Origin: Streptomyces kurssanovii
Lineage (GTDB): Bacteria; Actinomycetota; Actinomycetes; Streptomycetales; Streptomycetaceae
Direction of reading: 5' to 3'
DNA: 64,000 nt
Assembly (NCBI RefSeq): GCF_014649695.1
Contig: NZ_BMTN01000010.1
Span: forward strand, 124,001-188,000
Part shown: positions 6,686 through 17,240 of the stretch, piece after piece
How the letters are laid out: every line of letters begins with the position of its first letter
Numbering within the stretch: position 1 is the first letter of the stretch
Position numbers and translations under genes: made by a program
Notes under the pieces: generated by a model
Database searches by the model: none
Seen by the model: only the letters and a program-made list of their open reading frames with translations
Told to the model about the DNA's origin: nothing

Positions 6686-9178
6686 TCACGCTCCCCGGAC
6701 CCGCAGGGTCCTCCGCAGGTCGTCGAGCTGGTCGGCCAGCTTGCGGCGCAGGGCCGGGAGCATGTCCGTCCCGGCCAGGCAGGCCTCCCCCGCGCCCAGT
6801 GCCTCGGCGTCGACGGCGTGGACGGGGAAGGCGTAGCGGCCGCAGGCTTCGGCGATGGCCGGGCCGCGGCGGGCGGCGAGGGCGACGGCGTCGGGGTAGA
6901 AACGTGGGACGTACTCGCGTACCAGGTCGGCCTGTTCGGGCTGCCAGAAGCCTTGCGCGGTGGCCGCGAACAGGTAGTTGGACAGGTCGTCGCCGGTGAA
7001 GAGCCGGGCCCAGGCCGCGGCCTTGGCCTCGGGTGTGGGGAGCGCGGCGCGGCAGCGGGCCGCGCCCTCCTGGCCGGTGGCGCTCGGGTCGCGTTCCAGT
7101 TCGGCGGTGATGGCCGCGTCGTCGGTCGCGCCGAGGACGGCGAGGCGCGTCAGGACGCGCCAGCGCAGTTCGGGGTCGAGCTCGGGGCCGCCGGGGACGC
7201 TGCCTTCGGTGAGCCATTCCTGGATGGGCTCCGGCTGGGTGGCGGCGTCGATGTAGTGGCGTACGGCGGTCAGGCGCAGACCGGGGTCGCTGCCGTCCTC
7301 GGTGCGGCGCAGCAGGGCGCGGCTGATGCGGGTGAGGGTGGCGAGCGCGGCGGGGCGCTGTTCGGGGGTGAGGTAGCAGTCGGCGATCTGGCCGGCGGCG
7401 AAGGAGAGGACGCCCTGGACGATGGCGAGGTCGTTCTCGTGGGGCAGGTGGGTGCCGGCCGTCTCGAGGTAGGCGGTGGGGGCGAGTTCGTCGTCGCGGA
7501 CCATGTCGCGGGCGGCGTTCCAGACGACGGCCCGGGTGAGGGCGTCGGGGATGCCGGACAGGGAGTCGACGACGACGGCCCAGGAGGCGGAGTCGAGGCG
7601 GACCTTGGCGTAGGTGTTGTCGCCGTCGTTGAGGACGATGAGGGCAGGGCGGCGTCCGGGGCGGGGTGCTGTACTGCCGGTCTCGGGGACGTCGATCTCG
7701 AGGCGGTCGCGCAGGACGAGGCGGCCGGGGTCGATGGGGTCGGCGTCGTAGGCGCCGACGGCGATGCGGTGGGGGCGGGTGCCGTCGCGTTCGACGGTGA
7801 GTGTCCAGCCGCCCGCGGTGTCGGCGACGGCGGGGGTGAGGGTGTCGACGCCGGTGGTGCGCAGCCACGACTCGGCCCAGGCGTGCACGTCGCGGTCGGT
7901 GGCTCCGGCGAGGGAGTCGATGAAGTCGGCGAGGGTGGCGTTGGCGAACTTGTGCCGGGCGAAGTGGGTGTTGATGCCGGCGAGGAAGTCCTTCTCGCCG
8001 AGCCAGGTGACGAGCTGGCGCAGGGCGGAGGCGCCCTTGGCGTAGGAGATGCCGTCGAAGTTGAGCATCGCGGACGCGGTGTCGGGGACGGCGTCGGGGT
8101 CGGGGGCGACGGGGTGGGTGGAGGGCCGCTGGTCGGCGTCGTAGCCCCAGGACTTGCGGGCGATGGCGAAGTCGGTCCAGGTGTCGGTGAAGCGGGTGGC
8201 TTCGGTGAGGGTCTGGTAGCCCATGTATTCGGCGAAGGACTCGTTCAGCCAGATGTCGTCCCACCACTTGAGGGTGACGAGGTCGCCGAACCACATGTGG
8301 GCCATCTCGTGGGCGATGACCATGGCGCGGGTCTGGCGCTGGGTGTCGGTGACGGCGGAGCGGTAGACGAATTCGTCGCGGAAGGTGACGAGGCCCGGGT
8401 TCTCCATGGCGCCGGCGTTGAATTCGGGGACGAAGGCCTGGTCGTAGGAGTCGAAGGGGTACGGCTCCTCGAACTTCTCGTGGTAGCGGTCGTAGCACTG
8501 CCGGGTGATGTCGAGGAGTTCGTCGGCGTCGGCGTCGAGGTAGGGGGCGAGGGAGCGGCGGCAGTGGATGCCGAAGGGCAGTCCGGCGTGCTCGGTGCGT
8601 ACGGAGTGCCAGGGTCCGGCGGCGACGGCGACCAGGTAGGTGGAGAGCAGCGGGGTGGGCGCGCAGGTCCAGCGGCCCTCGCCGTGGTGGGTGGCGACGC
8701 CGTTGCCGAGGACGGTCCACGCTTCGGGCGCGGTGACGGAGAGCTCGAAGACGGCCTTGAGGTCGGGCTGGTCGAAGGCGGCGAAGACGCGCTGGACGTC
8801 GTCCATGAACAGCTGGGTGTAGACGTACGTCTCACCGTCGCTGGGGTCGGTGAAGCGGTGCATGCCTTCGCCGGTGCGGGAGTAGCTCATCCGCGCGTCG
8901 ACACGCAGTTCGTGCTCGCCGGCGGTCAGGCCGGTCAGGGGGATCCGGTTCTCGGTGAGGGTGGCGGGGTCGAGGGGCTGTCCGTCGAGCGTGAGGGAGC
9001 GGAGTTCGGCGGGCTTGATCTCGACGAAGGTGTCACCGGCCGCTGTCGCGGTGAAGTGGATGACGGTTCGGGAGTCGAAGGTCTCGTCGCCGGTGGTGAG
9101 ATCGAGGTCGATCGTGTACCGGTGTACGTCGAGTTGCCGGGCTCGGGTCTGCGCTTCGTCGCGCGTCAGTACGGACAT
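6686..9178 (-). CDS. pepN: aminopeptidase N (M1 family)
   Basis: An 830-residue M1 zinc aminopeptidase that removes N-terminal residues from peptides in the cytoplasm. The exopeptidase motif GAMEN lies at about 254-258, the zinc site HEMAH at about 289-293 and the third ligand in NESFAEY at about 311. The C-terminal half is the ERAP1-like helical domain. The chosen ATG at 9178 gives MSVLTRDEAQ, the usual actinobacterial PepN start; a longer frame from 9214 adds residues without homology. No signal peptide is seen. The gene is followed directly by the repeat-rich intergenic region. Confidence 0.95.
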   Translation of the reverse strand: MSVLTRDEAQTRARQLDVHRYTIDLDLTTGDETFDSRTVIHFTATAAGDTFVEIKPAELRSLTLDGQPLDPATLTENRIPLTGLTAGEHELRVDARMSYSRTGEGMHRFTDPSDGETYVYTQLFMDDVQRVFAAFDQPDLKAVFELSVTAPEAWTVLGNGVATHHGEGRWTCAPTPLLSTYLVAVAAGPWHSVRTEHAGLPFGIHCRRSLAPYLDADADELLDITRQCYDRYHEKFEEPYPFDSYDQAFVPEFNAGAMENPGLVTFRDEFVYRSAVTDTQRQTRAMVIAHEMAHMWFGDLVTLKWWDDIWLNESFAEYMGYQTLTEATRFTDTWTDFAIARKSWGYDADQRPSTHPVAPDPDAVPDTASAMLNFDGISYAKGASALRQLVTWLGEKDFLAGINTHFARHKFANATLADFIDSLAGATDRDVHAWAESWLRTTGVDTLTPAVADTAGGWTLTVERDGTRPHRIAVGAYDADPIDPGRLVLRDRLEIDVPETGSTAPRPGRRPALIVLNDGDNTYAKVRLDSASWAVVVDSLSGIPDALTRAVVWNAARDMVRDDELAPTAYLETAGTHLPHENDLAIVQGVLSFAAGQIADCYLTPEQRPAALATLTRISRALLRRTEDGSDPGLRLTAVRHYIDAATQPEPIQEWLTEGSVPGGPELDPELRWRVLTRLAVLGATDDAAITAELERDPSATGQEGAARCRAALPTPEAKAAAWARLFTGDDLSNYLFAATAQGFWQPEQADLVREYVPRFYPDAVALAARRGPAIAEACGRYAFPVHAVDAEALGAGEACLAGTDMLPALRRKLADQLDDLRRTLRVRGA

Positions 9179-9304
9179 GGGCCCATGCTGCCTGATGGGC
9201 CCGGGTCGGCACACGGGGTGGTGGTTGCGCTGTCAGCGCACACCCGCTCCCCGCGCGCGGGCGTTCGGGCGGGGTGGGGCGGGCGCGGCGCGCGGGTCGG
9301 GGGT

Positions 9305-9631
9305 TCAGTGCTGTGGACGTTCGCCGGGCTGGTCGGCGATCTGCTCGTGGTGGCGGATCACCTCGGCGATGATGAAGTTCAGCAGTTTCTCCGCGAACGC
9401 CGGGTCGAGTTTCGCGCTCTCCGCGAGCTGCCGCAGCCGTGCGATCTGGCGGGCCTCGCGGGCGGGGTCTGCGGGCGGCAGGTGGTGCTGGGCCTTGAGG
9501 TGGCCGACCTGCTGGGTGCATTTGAATCGCTCGGCGAGCATGTGGACGACGGCGGCGTCGATGTTGTCGATGCTCGAGCGCAGGCGGTCGAGCTCGGCGC
9601 GCACGGATTCGTCGATGTCACTCGTGGTCAT
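9305..9631 (-). CDS. chorismate mutase (AroQ type)
   Basis: A 108-residue all-helical AroQ-class chorismate mutase, which converts chorismate to prephenate for phenylalanine and tyrosine synthesis. The first helix reads ELDRLRSSIDNIDAAVVHML, the second holds the conserved lysine and arginine region (GHLKAQ, PAREARQIARL), and the third contains FAEKLLNFIIAEVIRHHEQ. The length matches monofunctional mycobacterial and streptomycete mutases. It sits alone between pepN and an AraC regulator. No signal peptide is visible, so it is the cytosolic rather than the exported type. Confidence 0.92.
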   Translation of the reverse strand: MTTSDIDESVRAELDRLRSSIDNIDAAVVHMLAERFKCTQQVGHLKAQHHLPPADPAREARQIARLRQLAESAKLDPAFAEKLLNFIIAEVIRHHEQIADQPGERPQH

Positions 9632-9642
9632 GGTCAGGGAGC

Positions 9643-10530
9643 TTACGTCGGACGGGCGCCGATGGTCGGAGGGTGTTCAGGGTCCGGGACGCGGGTGCTC
9701 CAGCCGCCGGGTACGGCCCTGCCCTGCTGTTCCCTGAAGCGGACGGGGGCGAGTCCGACGCGGCGGGTGAACAGGCGGGAGAAGTACGCCGGGTCCTCGT
9801 ACCCGACGCGGCGGGCGACGGCGGCGACGGGCAGGTCGGTGGCGGCGAGGAGTTCCTTGGCGCGGCCGAGGCGGATGCCGAGGAGGTAGTCCTTGGGGCT
9901 GCAGCCGGCGCCGCGGCGTACGGCGGTGCGCAGTTCGGCGGGGGTCATGCCGTGGCGTGCGGCGTGTTCGGCGACGGACATCGGCCGGAAGGCGTCGCGG
10001 GCGAGGGCGGTGAGGACAGGGTCGCCGTCGGGGCCGAGGTCGGCGCGGGCGCGGCGCAGGGCGACGAGCAGTTCGTGGACGGCGGCGCCGGTCTCGACCT
10101 CGAGGAGCGGGTTCCCGCGGCGGGCGGCGCGGGCGATCCTGCCGACGGCGGCGCGGGCGCCGGCGGCGTCGGACAGGGGTACGACGGGCCGGTCGGGTTC
10201 GATGTAGCCGAGTTCGGTGTAGGTCGTGGTGGCGGGGCCGGTGAAGTCGACGAACGATTCGTCCCAGCCGGCGGCCGGGTCGGGCCCGTAGTGGTGGGGG
10301 ACGCCAGGGGTGAGCCAGATGAGGGCGGGGCCGGTGACGGTGGTGCACCGTCCGTCGGCGGCGCGGTACCAGCCACTGCCGGCGCTGATGACGACGGCGA
10401 CGTGGTGGTCGAGGGTGCGGGGGCCGACGGTGGGGAGGCTGCCGTGCTGGAGGCCGACGCCGAGGCACACCAGTCCGAGTCGGTGGTGCAGAGGACTCGG
10501 GGTGAAATAGCGCATCCAGGTGTGGTACAT
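9643..10530 (-). CDS. AraC-family transcriptional regulator
   Basis: A 295-residue regulator. The N-terminal half is a cupin-like ligand-binding domain (TWMRYFTPSPLHHRLGLVCL onwards). The C-terminal half has two helix-turn-helix motifs (SVAEHAARHGMTPAELR and PVAAVARRVGYEDPAYFSRL), ending in the typical AraC signature with the FSRLF box. The ATG at 10530 follows GGAAGGAG at a slightly long spacing; MRYF at 10515 is a weaker alternative. It is divergent from the GH35 beta-galactosidase across about 115 bp that contains the palindrome GTCCATGGAC (10578-10587), so it probably controls that gene in response to a sugar. Confidence 0.9.
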   Translation of the reverse strand: MYHTWMRYFTPSPLHHRLGLVCLGVGLQHGSLPTVGPRTLDHHVAVVISAGSGWYRAADGRCTTVTGPALIWLTPGVPHHYGPDPAAGWDESFVDFTGPATTTYTELGYIEPDRPVVPLSDAAGARAAVGRIARAARRGNPLLEVETGAAVHELLVALRRARADLGPDGDPVLTALARDAFRPMSVAEHAARHGMTPAELRTAVRRGAGCSPKDYLLGIRLGRAKELLAATDLPVAAVARRVGYEDPAYFSRLFTRRVGLAPVRFREQQGRAVPGGWSTRVPDPEHPPTIGARPT

Positions 10531-10644
10531 GCCGATTCGTCGCTCCTTCCCGGCCAGTCCAAGGAGAGCCGATCTTTGTCCATGGACCGGCTGTGCGCCA
10601 GGGGTGATCGTGGGGGCGGCGTTTGCGAGAGAGGGACGGGGCCG

Positions 10645-12426
10645 GTGGCTGACTTCACCGTGGGTGACACGGATTTCCTGCTGGACGGGCGGCCGGTGCG
10701 GCTGCTGTCGGGGGCGATGCACTATTTCCGGGTGCACGAGGGCCGGTGGGGCCACCGGTTGTCGATGCTGCGGGCGATGGGTCTCAACTGTGTGGAGACG
10801 TACGTCCCGTGGAACCTTCATGAGCCGGAGCCGGGCAGGTACGCGGACGACGGGGCGCTGGGGCGGTTCCTGGACGCGGTGCACACGGCCGGGATGTGGG
10901 CGATCGTGCGGCCGGGTCCGTACATCTGCGCCGAGTGGGAGAACGGCGGCCTTCCGTTCTGGCTGACCGGCCGGGTCGGGCGGCGGGCGCGTACGGAGGA
11001 TGCGGAGTATCTGGGGCATGTGGAGCGCTGGTTCACCAGGCTGATGCCACAGGTGGTGGAGCGCGAGATCACGCGCGGCGGGCCCGTGGTGATGGTGCAG
11101 GTGGAGAACGAGTACGGGAGTTACGGCTCGGACGGCGGCTATCTGCGGCAGTTGGTGGAGCTGCTGCGGTCGTGCGGGGTGGGCGTGCCCCTGTTCACCT
11201 CCGACGGTCCGGAGGACCACATGCTGTCGGGCGGTTCGGTGCCCGGTGTGCTGGCCACCGTGAATTTCGGGGCCGGCGCCGTGGAGGCGTTCGCGGCGCT
11301 GCGCCGGCATCGTCCGGAGGGGCCGCTGATGTGCATGGAGTTCTGGTGCGGCTGGTTCGAGCACTGGGGGGCCGGGCCGGCGCGCCGGGACGCGGAGGAC
11401 GCGGCGCGGGCGTTGCGGGAGATCCTTGAGGCCGGCGCGTCGGTGAATGTGTACATGGCTCACGGCGGGACGAGTTTCGGTGGCTGGGCGGGCGCGAACC
11501 GGTCGGGTGAGCTGCACGACGGCGAGTTCGAGCCGACGGTGACGTCCTACGACTACGACGCGCCCGTCGACGAGGCGGGCCGGCCGACGGAGAAGTTCTG
11601 GCGGTTCCGGGAGATTCTCGCCGAGTATCAGGAGGAACCGCTGCCGGAGCCTCCGCCGGCTCCGCCGGTCCTGTCGGCCCCGGTGCGGGTGGAACTCGGC
11701 GAGTGGGTTCCGCCGGAGACGGTGCTGCGGCTGCTCGGCGACGACGAGTGCGAGGCCCCGATGCCACTGACCTTCGAGGAGCTGGGTGTCGGGCGGGGTC
11801 TGGTGCGCTACCGGGTCGAGGTCCCGGGGCCGCGGGAGCCGTATCCGCTGCGGGTGGCAGGCCTGCGGGACCGCGCGGTGGTGTTCGTCGACGGGGTGCG
11901 GGCGGGAGTGCTGGACGGCGGGACGCCGGCGCTGGGGGTGCCGGTGGCGGGACCGGCGGCGGTGGAGCTGTGGGTGGAGTCGTTGGGCCGGGTCAACTAC
12001 GGGCCGCTGACGGGTGAGCCGAAGGGCATCACCGGCGGGGTGCTGCACGAGCGGCAGTTTCTGCACGGTGTCCGGGCGTGCGCACTGCGGCTGGAGGCGT
12101 TCGAGGAGCCGGCGGCGCTGGCCGGAATGCCGTGGCGTGTCCCTCCGGCGGGGGCAGCCGGTCTGTACCGGGGGACGTTCGAGGTGGCGGAGCCGGGTGA
12201 CGCGGGGCTGGAACTGCCGGGCTGGGCCAGGGGTTTCGTGTGGGTGAACGGGTTCAACCTGGGGCGCTACTGGTCGGCGGGGCCGGTCCGGCCACTGTAT
12301 GTGCCGGGGCCGGTGCTGCGCGCCGGCGCCAACGAGGTGTGGGTGCTGGAGCTGGAGTGCGCCGCGGCTGAGGCCGCCGTACGACTGGAGTGCGCGGCGG
12401 CGGACGCGGCCGTACGGCCGGGGTGA
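10645..12426 (+). CDS. glycoside hydrolase family 35 beta-galactosidase
   Basis: A 593-residue GH35 enzyme that hydrolyses terminal beta-galactosides. The acid/base glutamate is in QVENEYGSYG (about 152-161) and the nucleophile glutamate in CMEFWCGWF (about 231-239). The barrel opens with LSGAMHYFRVH and YVPWNLHEPEPG, both diagnostic of the family. Two beta-sandwich domains follow, ending with WVNGFNLGRYW. No signal peptide is seen, so it is probably cytoplasmic. The GTG at 10645 (GAGGGA upstream) gives VADFTVGD; an in-frame ATG at 10582 is possible but starts inside the likely control region. It is divergent from the AraC gene and closed by a strong hairpin. Confidence 0.93.
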   Translation: MADFTVGDTDFLLDGRPVRLLSGAMHYFRVHEGRWGHRLSMLRAMGLNCVETYVPWNLHEPEPGRYADDGALGRFLDAVHTAGMWAIVRPGPYICAEWENGGLPFWLTGRVGRRARTEDAEYLGHVERWFTRLMPQVVEREITRGGPVVMVQVENEYGSYGSDGGYLRQLVELLRSCGVGVPLFTSDGPEDHMLSGGSVPGVLATVNFGAGAVEAFAALRRHRPEGPLMCMEFWCGWFEHWGAGPARRDAEDAARALREILEAGASVNVYMAHGGTSFGGWAGANRSGELHDGEFEPTVTSYDYDAPVDEAGRPTEKFWRFREILAEYQEEPLPEPPPAPPVLSAPVRVELGEWVPPETVLRLLGDDECEAPMPLTFEELGVGRGLVRYRVEVPGPREPYPLRVAGLRDRAVVFVDGVRAGVLDGGTPALGVPVAGPAAVELWVESLGRVNYGPLTGEPKGITGGVLHERQFLHGVRACALRLEAFEEPAALAGMPWRVPPAGAAGLYRGTFEVAEPGDAGLELPGWARGFVWVNGFNLGRYWSAGPVRPLYVPGPVLRAGANEVWVLELECAAAEAAVRLECAAADAAVRPG

Positions 12427-12433
12427 GCCGTGA

Positions 12434-12464
12434 CGGAGGGGCAGGCCGCGGGCCTGCCCCTCCG
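12434..12464. terminator. bidirectional hairpin terminator
   Basis: Perfect 14-bp arms (12434-12447 and 12451-12464) with a 3-base loop lie between the convergent ends of the beta-galactosidase and trypsin genes, so it can serve both. Confidence 0.85.
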
Positions 12465-12490
12465 CCGTGTCCGGTTCTCTGCGGGGTTCT

Positions 12491-14457
<1,967 letters not shown>

Positions 14458-14480
14458 CCCTGCTTCCGTAGGGTCGGACC

Positions 14481-16019
14481 ATGACGAACCAACCGGCGGC
14501 GCAGGAACCGGCCGCAGCGGCGCGGGAACTGTTCGAGGCGTTCTACAACAGCGACGACGACGCCGTGGTGCGGTTGCTGCGGGCGGGCACGGACCCGGAG
14601 AGCACCGACGAGGACGGCAGGACCGCCCTGTATCTGGCGGCGACGAGCAACGAGGCGGGAATCGTACGGCTGCTGCTCGCCGCCGGCGCCGACCCCGACC
14701 GGGCGTGCGGCCCGGAAGCCGGCGACCTGCCGCTGTGCGGGGCCGCGGTCTGGGGGCACACCGAGGCCGTGCGGGCGCTGCTCGCCGCCGGGGCGTCGCC
14801 CGACCGCCGCGAACTGCTGGGCTTCACCGCGATGATCTGGGCGGTCGGGCAGGGACGCACGGAGACGGTGGAGGCGCTGCTGGAGTACGGCGCCGACCCC
14901 GACCTGCCCGGCCCGGCCGGCGAGGCGCCGCTGGTACTCGCCGCCCGCCGCGGGTCGCCCTCGACGGTGCGGGCCCTGCTGCGGCACGGCGCCGGTGCGC
15001 GGGCCGAGACGCTGGAGGAGGCTCTTGAGGAGGCCCGCCGGTGGATGACGCTCGACGTGGAGGAGGAACTGCGCCGGGGGCTGCTCGCGTACGACCCCGG
15101 GGCCGAGACCGCGTCGCGGCGCGTCGAGGAGGACGGTGGGGCGACCGTCGTGGTCGAGGTGCTGCACGACGGAAAACCGACGGCGGGCAACGAACAGCAG
15201 ACCGGCCACGGCGCGATCGCCACGCTCCTCGAGGAACGGCTCGGCCTGCGCACCCCGTACGCCGACCTGGCGGAACGCGCCCTGCTCCACGGCAGCCCGG
15301 AGCGGGACGAGTGGATCGAGGCGGTGACGGCGCTGTGGCGGCGCGGCGACGAGGAGACGTTCCTGGCGGCCGCCGCCTGGTGCGCGAGCGACGACGTCCT
15401 GCAGCAGACGTTCGCCGCCGACGTGCTGGGCCGGCTCGGCTTCACGGCGGGGCCGGACGGGAAGGTCGTGCGGCCGTTCGCCGCGCGGGCCCTGCCGATG
15501 CTGCGGGAACTGTCCCGGGAGGCGACGGATCCCGAGCTGCTCCAGGCGGTGCTCCTCGGGCTCGGCCACCACGGCGATCCGGCCGCGCTCCCCGAGATCC
15601 TGCGGCACGCGGACAACCTGGACGCCGCGGTGCGCCTGCGGGTGGCGCTGGCGCTCGTCGGGCTGGTGCCCGGGGACCACGCGGAGGCGGTACGGACGCT
15701 GATCACGCTGACGAAGGATGAGCAGGCGCCGGTACGGGACTGGGCGACGACCGCACTGGCGGGTGTCGACGCGGACACGCCCGAGATCCGCGACGCGCTC
15801 GCCGCCCGGGCCGAGGATCCCGACCCGGAGACGGTGGCCGAGGCCGCCAGGGGCCTGGCGATGCGCCAGGACCCGCGGGCCGAGGACGTACTGGTGCGGC
15901 TGCTCGCGGACGAGGACCCCGACGGTTACGCCCACGACACGGCCGCGAACGCGGTACGGCACCTGCGGGACGAACGGCTCAGGCGCCGTCTCGAGGGAAC
16001 CCTGCCGCGCCGCCCCTGA
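14481..16019 (+). CDS. ankyrin-repeat and HEAT-repeat scaffold protein
   Basis: A 512-residue cytoplasmic repeat protein. Residues about 15-185 form four to five ankyrin repeats (for example DGRTALYLAATSNEAGIVRL, TEAVRALLAAGASPD, TETVEALLEYGADPD). After an acidic linker, residues about 255-505 form HEAT-like helical repeats (ADVLGRLGF, LLQAVLLGLGHHGD, VRDWATTALAGV). Such proteins bind partners rather than catalyse, and the partner is unknown. It lies 23 bp downstream of the HExxH/zinc-ribbon gene on the same strand. Confidence 0.85.
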   Translation: MTNQPAAQEPAAAARELFEAFYNSDDDAVVRLLRAGTDPESTDEDGRTALYLAATSNEAGIVRLLLAAGADPDRACGPEAGDLPLCGAAVWGHTEAVRALLAAGASPDRRELLGFTAMIWAVGQGRTETVEALLEYGADPDLPGPAGEAPLVLAARRGSPSTVRALLRHGAGARAETLEEALEEARRWMTLDVEEELRRGLLAYDPGAETASRRVEEDGGATVVVEVLHDGKPTAGNEQQTGHGAIATLLEERLGLRTPYADLAERALLHGSPERDEWIEAVTALWRRGDEETFLAAAAWCASDDVLQQTFAADVLGRLGFTAGPDGKVVRPFAARALPMLRELSREATDPELLQAVLLGLGHHGDPAALPEILRHADNLDAAVRLRVALALVGLVPGDHAEAVRTLITLTKDEQAPVRDWATTALAGVDADTPEIRDALAARAEDPDPETVAEAARGLAMRQDPRAEDVLVRLLADEDPDGYAHDTAANAVRHLRDERLRRRLEGTLPRRP

Positions 16020-16097
16020 CCACTCCGGCGGCCGCCCGGTCACGGCCTGCCCGGTGCGCCGGCGGCCGGCTTCCGGGTGGGCTGCCCGATGCGCGCC

Positions 16098-16484
16098 TCA
16101 ACGGAGTCGGAGCCTGCCGGGCGCGCGCTCCTCGAAGACCTCCACGATCCAGTCGAAGACGGTCGGCCCCTGACCCGCCCGTACCCGCGCCAAGTGCTCC
16201 AGCACCTCTGCCCGGTCGGCGGGAGGGACGCGCTGGGCCCGCAGCCCCAGCTGCCGTACGGTCTCCTCCCGGCCGAGCGCCCGCCGGGAGAGTTCGTGAT
16301 CGCGCCATTCGAAGACGAAGTCACCGTCGTCCGGGGTGCCGAAGCCGCCGCTCAGACAGTCGGCGAGGGCGTCGAGGTTCCGGCCGAAGTAGCCGCCCGG
16401 ACCGTTGACGGCTTCGCCGACCGCTTTCCAGAAGCTGTCCAGGCCGGTGACCTCCGCCCCTTCGATCACAAAGGTCGTCGTCAT
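16098..16484 (-). CDS. barstar-family ribonuclease inhibitor
   Basis: A 128-residue barstar-like protein. The N-terminal strand MTTTFVIEGAEVTGLDSFW and the helix with YFGRNLDALADCLSGGF carry the family pattern (the NLDAL.D segment contacts the RNase active site). It lies 40 bp downstream of a secreted RNase Sa-type gene on the same strand, so it is the probable cognate immunity protein that blocks the enzyme inside the producer. The ATG at 16484 is the first residue of the conserved fold; the frame reading back to 16622 overlaps the RNase gene and is not real. A C-terminal helical extension of about 35 residues follows the barstar core. Confidence 0.88.
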   Translation of the reverse strand: MTTTFVIEGAEVTGLDSFWKAVGEAVNGPGGYFGRNLDALADCLSGGFGTPDDGDFVFEWRDHELSRRALGREETVRQLGLRAQRVPPADRAEVLEHLARVRAGQGPTVFDWIVEVFEERAPGRLRLR

Positions 16485-16524
16485 GGGGCGGAGGCTACCG
16501 GCGGGGCCGGACGGCGGGCCGGAT

Positions 16525-16917
16525 TCAGCAGCCGTGGTCGACGAGGTCGAACGACTCGTAGTGGTCGGCGGTGTAGTAGTCCTCCTGGTGCGCGTCACCG
16601 GTGACGATGCGGCGCGCGCCACGGGTCGGTGAGCCGGGGGTGACGACCGTGTACTCGTGGTAGTAGCCCGTCGAGTGCGACGGAAGAATGCCCTCGCGGT
16701 TCTGGAAGACGGTGCCGTCCTGCTCGTAGGGGAACGGTCCGCCCTGCTCGATCAGGTCGAGCGTGTCGTGGGCCTGGCTGGGAAGGGCCGAGTAACAGAT
16801 GTCACCGACGGCGAGCGCCCCGGCGGGGGCGGCCGTGGCGGTCTGCCCACCGATCAGGAGAGCCGGGACAAGGGCGGCGATGCCACCGAGGGTGGCGATT
16901 CGTGGGGGGATTCGCAT
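16525..16917 (-). CDS. secreted guanyl-specific ribonuclease (RNase Sa / barnase family)
   Basis: A 130-residue precursor. A signal peptide (MRIPPRIATLGG to about residue 31, TATAAPA) precedes a roughly 97-residue mature enzyme that aligns with RNase Sa of Streptomyces as I remember it. Visible features: CYSALP (first disulfide Cys), DGTVFQNRE, the catalytic Glu in YYHEYTV, the phosphate-binding arginines in TRGARRIVTG, the catalytic His in DHYESF, and the C-terminal Cys. It cleaves single-stranded RNA after G outside the cell. The ATG at 16917 gives a normal signal peptide; the longer frame to 16959 does not. The barstar-like inhibitor is encoded immediately downstream. Confidence 0.93.
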   Translation of the reverse strand: MRIPPRIATLGGIAALVPALLIGGQTATAAPAGALAVGDICYSALPSQAHDTLDLIEQGGPFPYEQDGTVFQNREGILPSHSTGYYHEYTVVTPGSPTRGARRIVTGDAHQEDYYTADHYESFDLVDHGC

Positions 16918-17162
16918 ACGTCGATTGATGCGCGTAGACCTTGCCGGGGTCAACGTCAACTGCCTTGAATTCCCCGGACGTTCACCGAAGTCGGGAACTG
17001 TGACCGCAGATCTTCACAGCTCTCCGCGCGCCCTCGGTTCTCCTGCCGGACCCCGTACGGCCGCCGTCCCGGCCTCGCGCCACGCCGTGGACCGGGCCAC
17101 CGCGAGACGGCTCGCCGAGGATCGTCCAGGCTCACAGGAGAGCCGAAAAATCTGGACGGCGA

Positions 17163-17189
17163 TGTCGAGAACCCGTGACCGGCTCCGTC
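17163..17189 (+). promoter_or_regulatory. candidate ECF42-type promoter (TGTCGA-N17-CGTC)
   Basis: TGTCGA at 17163-17168 and CGTC at 17186-17189 are separated by 17 bp, 51 bp before the ATG of the DGPF gene. The pair matches the motif I recall for ECF42 sigma factors, and the downstream operon encodes an ECF42-type sigma, so autoregulation is expected. The remainder of the gap from 16918 shows no other feature I can support. Confidence 0.7.
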
Positions 17190-17240
17190 CCGGCAGTGAA
17201 CGCGACCACAATGGGTCGCACACCACCGAGGAGAAGCACG

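Noticed and set aside
4486-6999. Several long plus-strand frames opposite the decarboxylase gene and in the repeat region
   Set aside because: Low-complexity Gly/Ala/Arg-rich translations without ribosome sites; they are opposite a conserved gene or inside tandem repeats whose 78-bp unit keeps frames open.
10578-10587. GTCCATGGAC palindrome between the AraC and beta-galactosidase genes as an operator
   Set aside because: It is only 10 bp, and AraC proteins usually bind direct repeats; it overlaps an alternative start codon and is mentioned only within the AraC entry.
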